A stretch of DNA of 64,000 nucleotides, taken from Candidatus Nitricoxidivorans perseverans (GTDB lineage Bacteria; Pseudomonadota; Gammaproteobacteria; Burkholderiales; Rhodocyclaceae). Position numbers and translations under genes: made by a program. Shown one piece after another: positions 36,911-45,541 of this stretch. The notes beneath the pieces are model-generated. The model saw only the letters and a list, made by a program, of their open reading frames with translations, was not told the origin of the DNA and did no database searches. The stretch lies in assembly GCA_030246985.1 (NCBI GenBank), contig CP107246.1:684282-748281 (forward strand), given 5' to 3'. Numbering within the stretch: the stretch's first letter is position 1; the number at the start of each line of letters is the position of its first letter.

Positions 36911-37951
36911 TCAGACGACTCTCACGCGCGGCGCGCCCGCCTCCATGCGGCCGACGACCGCGGCATCGACGAAGCCGTCCGCTCGGAAGGCGGCCAGCAC
37001 TTCATCGACGCTCGCGGCGGCGCAGGCCACGAGCAGACCGCCGCTGGTCTGCGGATCGGTCACGATCTTCTGCCGCCATTCCTCGGCGCCCGACGCGAGT
37101 TCCACCGCATCGCCGTAGCCGTTCCAGTTGCGGACGGAGGCGCCCGTGCTGATGCCCGCCTTGACGTGCCGCACAGCCTCATCGATCAGCGGCAGCCGAC
37201 CGAATTCCACGTTCGCCGAGAGTTTCGACCCCCGGCAGATTTCGAGCAGATGGCCGACCAGGCCGAAGCCAGTCACGTCCGTCACCGCATGAACGCCCCC
37301 CATTTCCGCCAGGCGGGCGCCGGTGACGTTGAGCTTCGTCGTCCAGCGCAGCATCTCGCCATAGCCGCTCTCGGAGAGCAGGCCCTTCTTCAGGGCCGCC
37401 GAAAGGATACCGATGCCCAGCGGCTTGCCGAGGACCAGCGTGTCGCCGGCCTGTGCGCTGCTGTTGCGCTTGAGGCGTTTCGGATGCACGATGCCCAGGC
37501 CGACGAGGCCGTAGATGGGCTCCACCACGTCGATGGAATGGCCGCCGGCGATGGGGATGCCGGCCCGGGCGCAAATTTCCTCGCCGCCGGCCAGAATCTG
37601 CCGGATCACTTCTTCCGGAAGCTTGTCGAGCGGCATGCCGACGACCGCCAGGGCGAAGATCGGCCGGGCGCCCATGGCATAGACGTCGGAGAGCGCGTTG
37701 GTGGCGGCGATGCGGCCGAAGTCGTGGGGATCGTCGACGATGGGTGTGAAGAAGTCGGTGGTGGCGACGATGGCCTGTTCGTCGTTGAGGCGGTAGACGG
37801 CCGCGTCGTCGGAAGTCTCGACGCCGACCAGCAAGTCGGCGGGCACCGTCTTCAGCGGCGATTCCGCGATCAGGCGCGAGAGGATGGCCGGCGCGATTTT
37901 GCAGCCGCAACCACCCCCATGAGAGAATGCGGTGAGTTTGATCTTTTCCAT
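36911..37951 (-). CDS. selD: Selenide, water dikinase (selenophosphate synthetase)
   Basis: SelD makes selenophosphate from selenide and ATP, the selenium donor for selenocysteine and 2-selenouridine. The 346-aa protein has the active-site glycine-rich segment SHGGGCGCK, with cysteine (not selenocysteine) at the catalytic position. It also has the ATP-binding DDAAVYRL and GGHSIDVVEPIYG segments and QTSGGLLV near the C-terminus. It is divergent from mnmH with only 6 bp between start codons, so their promoters must overlap the opposite coding regions. Confidence 0.96.
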   Translation of the reverse strand: MEKIKLTAFSHGGGCGCKIAPAILSRLIAESPLKTVPADLLVGVETSDDAAVYRLNDEQAIVATTDFFTPIVDDPHDFGRIAATNALSDVYAMGARPIFALAVVGMPLDKLPEEVIRQILAGGEEICARAGIPIAGGHSIDVVEPIYGLVGLGIVHPKRLKRNSSAQAGDTLVLGKPLGIGILSAALKKGLLSESGYGEMLRWTTKLNVTGARLAEMGGVHAVTDVTGFGLVGHLLEICRGSKLSANVEFGRLPLIDEAVRHVKAGISTGASVRNWNGYGDAVELASGAEEWRQKIVTDPQTSGGLLVACAAASVDEVLAAFRADGFVDAAVVGRMEAGAPRVRVV

Positions 37952-37957
37952 GAACCG

Positions 37958-39013
37958 ATGTCCGAACGTCTTCCCAAGGGGGTGGCAACCCTAGCACAAC
38001 TCGCGGAATTCGACGCGATCATCGACGCCCGCTCCCCCGCCGAATTCGCCGACGACCACCTGCCGGGCGCGATCAACTGCCCGGCGCTCTCGGACGAGGA
38101 GCGCGCGCGCGTCGGCACCCTCTACAAGCAGGTCTCGGCCTTCGAGGCGAAGAAGGTCGGCGCGGCGCTGGTGGCGAGGAACATCGCCCACCACATCGAG
38201 GAGCGATTCCTCGACAAGTCGAAGGACTGGCGCCCGCTCGTCTATTGCTGGCGCGGCGGCAAGCGCAGCGGCGCCTTCACGCACATCCTGCGCGAGATCG
38301 GCTGGGACGCCCACCGGCTCGAAGGCGGCTACAAGGCCTGGCGCAGGCATCTGGTAGCCGAGCTGGCCGCCCTGCCCGGCCGATTTTCGTACCAAGTGAT
38401 CTCCGGAGCAACCGGCAGCGCGAAGAGCCGCATCCTGGAGGCGCTGGCCGACGGGGGCGCGCAGACCCTGCACCTGGAGGAACTGGCCGCCCACAAGGGA
38501 TCCGTGCTCGGCAGCCTGCCCGGCGCGCCGCAGCCCTCGCAGAAAACATTCGAGACGCGCCTGTTCATGGCGCTCTCGAAACTCGACCCACTGCTTCCGG
38601 TGTTCGTCGAGGCGGAAAGCCGGCGCATCGGCACGGTACAGGTGCCCGACGCCCTGATCGCCGCCATCCGCGCCGCGCCCTGCATCCGCATCGAGGCGAC
38701 GACGACGGCGCGCGTCGATTTCCTGCTGCGCGACTACGACTACTTCCCCGCCGACCCTCGCGCTCTCGCCGAAAAACTCGGCCACCTGCGCAGCCTGCAA
38801 AGCAACGAAACGCTGGCCCGCTGGCTGGAACTGGTGGAGTTCGGCGACTTCCGGACGCTGGTGGCGGAACTTCTGGAAAAGCATTACGACCCGCTCTATC
38901 AGCGGTCGCAATCGAGGAATTATCACGACTTCGCGGATGCCGCCGCGTTCAGCGCCGACGACCTGTCGGCAGACGGCATCAGGCGGCTGGCCCAGGCGAT
39001 TCTGGCAACCTGA
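37958..39013 (+). CDS. mnmH: tRNA 2-selenouridine synthase (MnmH/SelU)
   Basis: MnmH replaces sulfur by selenium in the wobble 2-thiouridine of tRNA-Lys/Glu/Gln using selenophosphate. The 351-aa protein has an N-terminal rhodanese domain (about 10-130) with catalytic Cys in VYCWRGGKRSGA, and a C-terminal P-loop domain with Walker-type GATGSAKSRIL. The frame is open far upstream, but ATG 37958 gives the family N-terminus. It is paired with selD; no selA or selB is in the window, so the local use of selenium is tRNA modification. Confidence 0.95.
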   Translation: MSERLPKGVATLAQLAEFDAIIDARSPAEFADDHLPGAINCPALSDEERARVGTLYKQVSAFEAKKVGAALVARNIAHHIEERFLDKSKDWRPLVYCWRGGKRSGAFTHILREIGWDAHRLEGGYKAWRRHLVAELAALPGRFSYQVISGATGSAKSRILEALADGGAQTLHLEELAAHKGSVLGSLPGAPQPSQKTFETRLFMALSKLDPLLPVFVEAESRRIGTVQVPDALIAAIRAAPCIRIEATTTARVDFLLRDYDYFPADPRALAEKLGHLRSLQSNETLARWLELVEFGDFRTLVAELLEKHYDPLYQRSQSRNYHDFADAAAFSADDLSADGIRRLAQAILAT

Positions 39014-39539
39014 AATGCCGCCTGCGAATCGCGCACAGGCGCTGCACCACGGCCGGCCGGGGCAAGGCCACCTCGCCCTGCTCGAAGGCCACCACCGTCA
39101 GGCGCTTCCTGACCAGCTCCAGCAGTTCGCCGGCCCGAAGCAGATGGGCGGGATTCTCCGGCTTGCCGAAACGCTCATTGCCGGCCATGAAGGTCTCGTA
39201 GATCAGCACGCCGCCCTCGGACAACGTCGCCAGCAGTTGGGGCAGCAGCGGACGGTGCAGGAAGTTCGTCACGACGATGCCCGCGAAGGCGCAGCCGAAA
39301 TAGGGCCAGGGACCGCCTTCGAGATCGGCCTGTCGGGTGGCGATGCCCTCGACGCCGGAAAGGGGCGCGAGCGCTCCGGCATCCCGATCCACCGCTTCGA
39401 CGCGATGGCCCAGCGCCGCCAGCAGGCGGGCGTGGCGACCCGAGCCGCAGGCCAGATCGAGCACGTCGCCGCCAGCGGGAATCAGCGGCGCAAAACGGCG
39501 CACCCAGAGCGAAGGATCAAAAGGAGCGTGCGAATCCAT
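38979..39539 (-). CDS. Class I SAM-dependent methyltransferase
   Basis: A 186-aa Rossmann methyltransferase with motif I VLDLACGSGRHARLLA, an acidic strand-2 end (VEAVDRD) and motif IV-like GIVVTNFLHRPLLP. It resembles the small TehB/tellurite-type methyltransferases, but the substrate is unknown. Start 39539 (MDSHAPFDPS) is chosen; the frame extends to 39566 into tag. Its end overlaps the 3' end of mnmH by 35 bp on the opposite strand. Next to selenium genes, a metalloid-methylating role is possible but unproven. Confidence 0.85.
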   Translation of the reverse strand: MDSHAPFDPSLWVRRFAPLIPAGGDVLDLACGSGRHARLLAALGHRVEAVDRDAGALAPLSGVEGIATRQADLEGGPWPYFGCAFAGIVVTNFLHRPLLPQLLATLSEGGVLIYETFMAGNERFGKPENPAHLLRAGELLELVRKRLTVVAFEQGEVALPRPAVVQRLCAIRRRHFRLPESPGPAA

Positions 39540-39540
39540 G

Positions 39541-40149
39541 ATGAAGCCGAACGATAACGGCGTCATGAGCAGATGTCCATGGTGCGGGAGCGATCCGCTC
39601 TACGTCGCCTACCACGACGAGGAATGGGGCGTGCCCTGCCACGACGACCGAACCCTCTTCGAATTCCTGATCCTCGAAGGCGCGCAGGCCGGGCTGTCGT
39701 GGCTCACCGTCCTGAAGAAGCGTGGGAACTATCGCCGCGCCTTCGACCGTTTCGACGCGGAGCGCATCGCCCGCTACACCGGAGCCGATGTTTCCCGCCT
39801 GCTGGCCGACCCGGGCATCGTGCGCAACCGTCTCAAGATCGAGGCCGCGATCGCCAACGCACGCGCCTGCCTGTCGCTGCGGGAGCAGGCGGGCAGCCTC
39901 GACGCCTACCTCTGGGGTTTCGTGGATGGCAGGCCGGTTCGCAACGCATGGCGCGCCCCGTCGGAAGTGCCGGTGACGACGCCAGCCGCCGCGGCCCTGT
40001 CGAGGGATCTCGCCAGGCGCGGCTTCCGGTTCGTCGGCCCCACGATCAGCTATTCACTGATGCAGGCCGTCGGGCTGGTCAATGACCATCTGGTTTCCTG
40101 CTTCCGCCACGGAGAAATCAGTCGGCCTCGACCTCTTCCCAACCGGTGA
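39541..40149 (+). CDS. tag: DNA-3-methyladenine glycosylase I
   Basis: Tag excises 3-methyladenine from alkylated DNA. The 202-aa protein shows MSRCPWCGSDPLYVAYHDEEWG, the substrate-pocket segment LILEGAQAGLSWLTVLKKR, and the zinc-snap residues Cys near the N-terminus and HLVSCFRH at the C-terminus. Starts at 39538/39541 have an AAGGAG upstream; ATG 39565 (MSRCPWCG) would give the more typical N-terminus. Its 3' end overlaps the convergent cytochrome b gene by 32 bp. Confidence 0.94.
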   Translation: MKPNDNGVMSRCPWCGSDPLYVAYHDEEWGVPCHDDRTLFEFLILEGAQAGLSWLTVLKKRGNYRRAFDRFDAERIARYTGADVSRLLADPGIVRNRLKIEAAIANARACLSLREQAGSLDAYLWGFVDGRPVRNAWRAPSEVPVTTPAAAALSRDLARRGFRFVGPTISYSLMQAVGLVNDHLVSCFRHGEISRPRPLPNR

Positions 40150-40726
40150 TCATGGCCTTGAGGTGCGCCCCGATCGTATGGCCGGTCGTGATCAGATACA
40201 CATGGATGATGAGGAAGGCCAGCATCATGAAAGCCGCCATGGTGTGGAAGAAGGCCACCCATTCCAGCGTGACATAGGCACGCAGACCCCATTCCGTCCA
40301 GTAGTCGTGAAAAATGTAGAGCAGCCCCGTCGACCAGACAAGCGGCCCGACGATTGACAATATGGTCAGATAAGCGATCCGCTGCAACGGGTTGTGTTTA
40401 TGAAGCTGCGTCAGGCGAAAGGGATGCGGCGCATGGGTGAAGATGCCCGTGACGTAATACTTGACCATCGCATCGACCTTTTCCAAAGTGGGAATGTATT
40501 GCTTCCACTCGCCGGTCGTGAATTGCCAGAAGATGGCGAAGGCCCACAGGCTGATCAGCGACCAGGCGGCGATGGTATGGTAGCCGACCGCCTTCTCGAA
40601 GCCGAACAACGCATAGGCGCCATGGATTTCGAAGCCCGTGGTGAGCATGGTGAGCACGAGCAGCGCCTGCCCCCAGTGCCAGAACCGGTTGAACCGGTTG
40701 AAAACATAGATTTTCGTAGTGGCCAT
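40118..40726 (-). CDS. Di-heme cytochrome b561-type membrane subunit
   Basis: The 202-aa protein has four transmembrane helices with histidines in helix 1 (RFNRFWHWGQALLVLTM), helix 2 (VGYHTIAAW) and the later helices (VAFFHTMAAFMMLAFLIIHVYLITTGH). These positions fit two b hemes of thiosulfate-reductase/formate-dehydrogenase-type subunits. It starts 4 bp after the octaheme cytochrome gene and would link that enzyme to the quinone pool. Confidence 0.9.
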   Translation of the reverse strand: MATTKIYVFNRFNRFWHWGQALLVLTMLTTGFEIHGAYALFGFEKAVGYHTIAAWSLISLWAFAIFWQFTTGEWKQYIPTLEKVDAMVKYYVTGIFTHAPHPFRLTQLHKHNPLQRIAYLTILSIVGPLVWSTGLLYIFHDYWTEWGLRAYVTLEWVAFFHTMAAFMMLAFLIIHVYLITTGHTIGAHLKAMITGWEEVEAD

Positions 40727-40730
40727 CGTG

Positions 40731-42347
40731 TTATCCAGCCTTTTTCAGTGAGAGGACGATGCGTGCGCCGCCGTGAATCAGCACGCCGACGAATGCGAAT
40801 AGCGCAACCAGCCAGCCGACGCGTTCAAGCCAGCCGAACTTGCTGTAACCGGGCATGTAGACGCCATCGATCCCCTTGAGCCGGCTGTCGGCTGCATGGC
40901 ATTCGGCGCAGGTGACGACCTTGTCCTTGGGCGCGACCATGTGGGTGATCGGCCAGTACATCTCGGTCTTGATGAAATCGACCTTGCCCGAGAAGGGCGC
41001 GCCCATGTTCCGCATGCCGTCGGCAATCGCGCTTTCCCAGTTGAGCTCCTTCCAGAAGCCCCCCGCGCCCGCCGTATGCGGCATGACCAGCGTCTTGTTC
41101 ACCGGGTCGAAGGGCTGAACGCCGTGCATGACTTTCATGGGCCAGATCATCGAGCGACCGTCCGTGGGCGAGCCGCCGATGCGGTTGATCGGCGTCGGCA
41201 TATCGGTCTTCTCGACCTTGTCGCCCAGCAACGTGTACTTGATGTCGCCGTTGAACCAGCGGTATTCGGGCTTCACCTTCTCGCCAAGGATGAAATCGCC
41301 CTTGTGGGAGGCGTAGGTGGCGTGACCGTGCTTGTCCTTGATCGTGAACTGCTTTCCGTTGGCATCCAGCTTGCCGGCGGTCGACCAGTCCCAGGACAGC
41401 TTGGTGGGAACACCGCCCCGCGCGAAGGCGGGGATGTGGCAAGTCTGGCAGGCGATTTTCTCGGCGTGCGTATTCATGCGCACCTGCCTCAGGAGAACCT
41501 GGGACTTGTGCGGCGTGTTGCCGTGGCAAGCTTGGCAGGTGGCCGGGTTGCCCTGTTTTTCCTTGCCCCGGATATGCGCGGCGTGCTTCTCGGTCGCCGT
41601 TGGCTTGTAGCGGCTGCCCGGCACGTCGTGGCTTGAGGTCTTGTGGCAGGTGCTACAGGTGAAGTCGAGCCCGGCGGCATCCATGTGGATGTCGAGCTCG
41701 GCGTCGGGCGCGGCGAGCGAGCTGTCCATGTCGCCATGCTTGACGCCGTCGCCGCCGCCGCCGAAGAAGTGGCAGGCGCCGCAGGTGTCGCGGCTGGTCC
41801 TGCCCACTTTCTGCGCAACTTTCGCAAGATCGACCGGATTGATGAACTTGCCGGAACCCGGTGGCATCTCCAGGGGCTTCCCGACCACCGGGTTGCCGGC
41901 CAGCCCGGGCGGTTTCTTGTAGGTTCCGGTGGTGTCGTGACAGGCCAGGCAGTCGACATTGACCTCGCTGGTGAAGTCGAAGTTCTTGTCCTTCCAGCCA
42001 TAGCCGATATGGCAGCCGGTGCAGAATGGGTAATTCTGCGAGATCGAAATGCAGAAGTTGTTCATCACGTTCTTCTTGCCCAGGCGCTGCTGGTTGTCCG
42101 GATTCAGAAACTCCCAGGTCCAGTGCTTGGTGCGATGAATCTGCCCGGCCGCCTCGGTATGGCAGGACAGGCAGGCCTTGGTGACCTCCGGCCCCGAATT
42201 GAACTGCTTCTGCAATTCCTTGAACTTGGCGTGGTCGGCCGTGGTGTTGAGCTTGACCGGCGCGGCTTCGGCAAGCGCCGAACTTGCCCCGATCAATGCA
42301 AGCCACCCCGACAACAGTGCGGCCGCGGTCCATCGAATGCGTTGCAT
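40731..42347 (-). CDS. Octaheme tetrathionate-reductase-type c cytochrome (OTR family)
   Basis: The 538-aa protein has a Sec signal (about 1-27), eight heme motifs (CLSCH, CTGCH, CLACH, CGACH, CSTCH, CQACH, CQTCH, CAECH) and a C-terminal transmembrane anchor (about 505-530). The size and heme order match the OTR family, which reduces tetrathionate and, in vitro, nitrite or hydroxylamine. Unlike soluble Shewanella OTR it is membrane-tethered and co-encoded with a cytochrome b, so it probably works as a quinone-linked reductase or oxidase. The start at 42347 is set by the signal peptide. Confidence 0.92.
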   Translation of the reverse strand: MQRIRWTAAALLSGWLALIGASSALAEAAPVKLNTTADHAKFKELQKQFNSGPEVTKACLSCHTEAAGQIHRTKHWTWEFLNPDNQQRLGKKNVMNNFCISISQNYPFCTGCHIGYGWKDKNFDFTSEVNVDCLACHDTTGTYKKPPGLAGNPVVGKPLEMPPGSGKFINPVDLAKVAQKVGRTSRDTCGACHFFGGGGDGVKHGDMDSSLAAPDAELDIHMDAAGLDFTCSTCHKTSSHDVPGSRYKPTATEKHAAHIRGKEKQGNPATCQACHGNTPHKSQVLLRQVRMNTHAEKIACQTCHIPAFARGGVPTKLSWDWSTAGKLDANGKQFTIKDKHGHATYASHKGDFILGEKVKPEYRWFNGDIKYTLLGDKVEKTDMPTPINRIGGSPTDGRSMIWPMKVMHGVQPFDPVNKTLVMPHTAGAGGFWKELNWESAIADGMRNMGAPFSGKVDFIKTEMYWPITHMVAPKDKVVTCAECHAADSRLKGIDGVYMPGYSKFGWLERVGWLVALFAFVGVLIHGGARIVLSLKKAG

Positions 42348-42363
42348 GTGTTTCTCCCGTGTT

Positions 42364-43602
42364 TCAGATGACGGTGAACTTTTCCGTGGATTCGTTGTAA
42401 CGCACGAAGGCGTACCAGGCGGCGAGCAAGGCACCGCCGACGATCAGCGTCCAGCCCCAGCCCGGAAGAAGATCGGGCCAGTAGGCCTGATAGCCGACGG
42501 CGGTCACCTCGAAGCTCTCGACGTTGTCGGGATCGATGGAGGTGATGCCCGCGTTCTTCAGCAGGGCGCTGACGACCGAGCCCATCCAGGCGAAGAAGAA
42601 CATCGCCACCCAGAGCTTGAGATGGCCCTCCCCCATGCGCCAGAGCGAACCGGAGGCGCAGCCGCCAGCGAAGATCATGCCGACGCCGAAGGTGATGCCG
42701 CCGAGCAGCGATCCGATCCAGAAAGTCGGGGGAATGGCGATGTAGGGGTCGATCACCTTCTTCTCGAACAGGAAGGCCGCAACCGGGATGCCGATGGCCA
42801 GCGCCAGGATGATGGCCTTGGTCATGTCGCCCTCGGCGGTCATGAAGGGCTCGCGGAACGCGCGGGCGAAGCACAGCCGCGCGCGGTGCATGATGAACCC
42901 GATGCAGAAGCCCAGCAGCACAATGACGGCGCGCGTCGCCAGGACGGTATCGGAGGATCCATACCAGCCCGCCGCCCAGAAGAGCACGCCGGCGATGACG
43001 GCAACGCCGACAAGCGGATAGGCGTTCACCAATCCTTCGGGCGTGTTGAGCGTCGGCGGCGCCCGCATGCCCCACTCGATGTTCTCGAGCGTCCAGAGCA
43101 ATAGCTTGAGCCCGACGACCGCGCCAACGATCAGCCCGGCCCACATGACCCAGCCGGCGGGCGAGGAATGCAGCACCGGATTGAAGAATCCACCCGTCGT
43201 GCAGCCGCCAGCGAGCGAGGCACCCGTGCCCATCAGGGTTCCCCCCAGAGCGGCCCAGACGAGCTCCAGCTTGGGGGGGCGGCTGACCTGGAACTGACGC
43301 GACATCAGCGCCGCCGTGAAGGCGCCCAGCAGGAGCATGATGTTCATCAGCGACATCCGGTGGGTCAGGAATCCTTCATCCGGCGCATGGATGCCCAGCA
43401 GGGGCGCCAGGCCGATCATGTGGTTGATCTGGTCGCCCCAGTAGCGCACGCCGCCGAAGACGCCCCAGAAGAGGCCATTGACCATCAGCGCGATGACGAC
43501 CAGCACCAGCAGGATCGCGCCCGTGTAGTGCGACCATTCCTCGACAAAAATTTTTTCGTAATCGGCCCTGAAACCGGCCAGCCAGCCATTATCGGAACTC
43601 AT
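42364..43602 (-). CDS. YeeE/YedE-family sulfur-compound transporter
   Basis: The 412-aa integral membrane protein has about 10 helices and the two internal repeat motifs with essential cysteines: LAGGCTTGGFFNP and FAGGCASGSLWRM. A further Cys lies in ARLCFARAF. TsuA/YeeE proteins take up thiosulfate through such cysteine relays. The start at 43602 has GAAGGA upstream; the frame is open to 43641. Located between a cytochrome c and the octaheme enzyme, it could import or export thiosulfate or a related product. Confidence 0.9.
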   Translation of the reverse strand: MSSDNGWLAGFRADYEKIFVEEWSHYTGAILLVLVVIALMVNGLFWGVFGGVRYWGDQINHMIGLAPLLGIHAPDEGFLTHRMSLMNIMLLLGAFTAALMSRQFQVSRPPKLELVWAALGGTLMGTGASLAGGCTTGGFFNPVLHSSPAGWVMWAGLIVGAVVGLKLLLWTLENIEWGMRAPPTLNTPEGLVNAYPLVGVAVIAGVLFWAAGWYGSSDTVLATRAVIVLLGFCIGFIMHRARLCFARAFREPFMTAEGDMTKAIILALAIGIPVAAFLFEKKVIDPYIAIPPTFWIGSLLGGITFGVGMIFAGGCASGSLWRMGEGHLKLWVAMFFFAWMGSVVSALLKNAGITSIDPDNVESFEVTAVGYQAYWPDLLPGWGWTLIVGGALLAAWYAFVRYNESTEKFTVI

Positions 43603-43709
43603 CTCGACCATCCTTCCCATGCCGCGAATCGAATCTGCCAATCAAGCCATGCGCCCCCGCACCGGGCGGGTGCGGGAGGCTCGAGCGGGAAGCACGCTGA
43701 ACGTGCTTC

Positions 43710-44096
43710 TCAACTGCAGCTAGCGGGGCTTTCGCCGTCTTTGGCGCTTCTCAGCAGGAAGGATTTGATGTCGCCGAGCAGTTCCTGGTCCGGCACGTCG
43801 GCGAACTTCGCGGCGGCCTTGTTGCCGGACTTGATGCTGGCGCGATACGCCTTACTGACATACTGCTTGACGCTGTCCTTGCCCTTGTCGTGCTTGTCGG
43901 CATCCAGGTAGGCCGTCCATTCCGCCTTGGTCTTGCCGCTCGGGTTGATCTGGCCGACCGGCGAAGCGACGTGGCAGGAGGTGCATACGCTGCGGTAATA
44001 GACGCGGCCGCGTTTCCAGTCTGGCTCATAGGCCTGGGCGACGGAAGCGGACAGCATGACAGCCGTCAGGATGGGTAGGGTAATGCGAAGTTTCAT
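43710..44096 (-). CDS. Small periplasmic monoheme cytochrome c
   Basis: The 128-aa protein has a cleavable signal (AQA-YEP, about residue 22) and one heme motif CTSCH near residue 40. A Met in this short protein cannot be assigned confidently as distal ligand. It ends in Cys-Ser. It is the first gene of the cytochrome c, YeeE, octaheme and cytochrome b operon, with GGAGAG ahead of the ATG and a perfect hairpin just upstream. It probably carries electrons to or from the octaheme enzyme. Confidence 0.88.
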   Translation of the reverse strand: MKLRITLPILTAVMLSASVAQAYEPDWKRGRVYYRSVCTSCHVASPVGQINPSGKTKAEWTAYLDADKHDKGKDSVKQYVSKAYRASIKSGNKAAAKFADVPDQELLGDIKSFLLRSAKDGESPASCS

Positions 44097-44110
44097 TGCG
44101 ACTCTCCATT

Positions 44111-44135
44111 GATGCTTGCAGATACTGCAAGCATC
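44111..44135. promoter_or_regulatory. Perfect 10-bp hairpin ahead of the cytochrome c start
   Basis: GATGCTTGCA and TGCAAGCATC surround GATAC, 14 bp upstream of the ATG. On the plus strand a T-rich run follows. It may be an operator or an mRNA leader structure. Upstream, 44136-44224 holds a TATACT-like -10 (44172-44177) and a partial FNR-like TTGAT element. Confidence 0.5.
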
Positions 44136-44224
44136 GATTTGTTTTTTGTAATACCCCCTACCTCTTTGCGGAGTATATCAACATCAAGGTTGCCGGGTTC
44201 ATCCGAACATCCCCGTGGCGCGGC

Positions 44225-45484
44225 TTATCGGTCGGATTCGCGCGTAAGGCGTGCGGCTGCGAGGGTGACGACGACCGCCATCGCCATCAGTCCGAAGGCG
44301 ATGCCGGTCTGGCCGATGCGTTCCGGAGCGGCGATCAGCAGGGTGCCGAGTTCCAGCATCATCAGGCCGGACATAAGCTTCAGCAGCCGGCCTTCGCGCT
44401 CGGTGAGCTTCCTGGCGCCGAGCGTGCGCGCGAAGACGACGACGATGGCGGCGAGCGGCAGCATGTAGATCAGATTGTAGGCGGCCAGGTACGCATAGCG
44501 GCCGACGGCCGGCAAGTCGGCCAACGTCAGCAGACGCGTATAGACCATCGGGAAACCCGCCGTACATAGCAGCTCGTAGAAATTCGCGGCGATGGCGAGG
44601 AATGCAGTAGCGGCGAGCATCGCCGGCAGGTGCTCAGCGACGAGGATAGCGCGGGCGCGGCGGAAGATATCCGGCTTCTTCGACTCGGGGATCGACAGCG
44701 TGATGCCCTTCTCGAACCAGAAGAAATCCTTCACGCTGATCAGGCCGACGAATACCGCGAGCGCCCCGGCCGCCAGCGTGACCCAGGCGATGTGGCCGAA
44801 GAGCTGGAAGACGTTGAGCCAGGCGGCCATGAAGGCGAAATACATGAGGCCGGAAATGGCGACGAACAGGCCGCCGATCAGGAGCATGCGCCGGCGGCTC
44901 TTCTGGTGCGCCATCATCGACAGCAGGAACAGCAGCACGAAGAAGGCGCAGGGGTTGAAGGCGTCGAGCCCGGCCAGCACGAGCGTCAGGGCCGGCAGCG
45001 AAAAGCCCGCCGCATCGACGCCGCCGAGAAGCGGGATTTCGATGCGCCCGCTGCTCGCGTCGGCGGCCGGGTCGGCCGCCGACCGGCCGGACTGCACGCG
45101 CACTCGGCAGGCGTCGAGCCGTTCGAGCAGCAGCCGGCTCGTGCCCGCCGGGCCGTCCCAGCCGAAATACATCTCTCCGCAGAACAGAAAGGCCGGCACG
45201 CCCGCCTGTTCCCGTGCGCCGATTTTCTCGATGATCGCCTCGAACTCGCGCGCGTTACCGTCATTGCGCGAAACCTCGCGTTCGTGCAACGTCACCCACG
45301 GCCGTTCGTCCGGAATCGCCGTCACGTGCGGACGCGCCGCCTCGCAGTGCGGGCAGCTCAGCGACCAGTAGAAATAAAGTTGGATCCGCGGCCGACCGTC
45401 CGGCCCGGCCCTGACCCAGAGGTCGTCGGCGCGCACGCCGCCGGCCGCCAAGAGACTCAACAGGAACAGGCAGCGCAGCAGCAT
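44225..45484 (-). CDS. Thioredoxin-fold/CcdA-DsbD-like membrane protein
   Basis: The 419-aa protein has a signal peptide, then a periplasmic thioredoxin-like domain (about 30-130) with CPHC at residues 44-47. It is followed by a membrane domain of about 6-8 helices (165-410) with two intramembrane cysteines, in FNPCAFFVLL and ELLCTAGFPMVY. Those positions correspond to the thiol-relay pair of CcdA/DsbD. It would pass reducing equivalents across the membrane to a periplasmic target. It is near arsenic and thiosulfur genes, but the target is unknown. Confidence 0.82.
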   Translation of the reverse strand: MLLRCLFLLSLLAAGGVRADDLWVRAGPDGRPRIQLYFYWSLSCPHCEAARPHVTAIPDERPWVTLHEREVSRNDGNAREFEAIIEKIGAREQAGVPAFLFCGEMYFGWDGPAGTSRLLLERLDACRVRVQSGRSAADPAADASSGRIEIPLLGGVDAAGFSLPALTLVLAGLDAFNPCAFFVLLFLLSMMAHQKSRRRMLLIGGLFVAISGLMYFAFMAAWLNVFQLFGHIAWVTLAAGALAVFVGLISVKDFFWFEKGITLSIPESKKPDIFRRARAILVAEHLPAMLAATAFLAIAANFYELLCTAGFPMVYTRLLTLADLPAVGRYAYLAAYNLIYMLPLAAIVVVFARTLGARKLTEREGRLLKLMSGLMMLELGTLLIAAPERIGQTGIAFGLMAMAVVVTLAAARLTRESDR

Positions 45485-45541
45485 GAGAAACTCGGCGCTG
45501 GCGGGGCGGCGAACATCTCCGTCCCGCCGCCTTCGGATGCC

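Noticed and set aside
36902-36914. CTGAC-CGC-GTCAG style hairpin at the selD stop as a terminator
   Set aside because: The stem is only five base pairs, overlaps the coding end and has no T-tract.
37895-37915. Selenocysteine in SelD
   Set aside because: The catalytic position in GGGCGCK is encoded by a cysteine codon, with no in-frame TGA.
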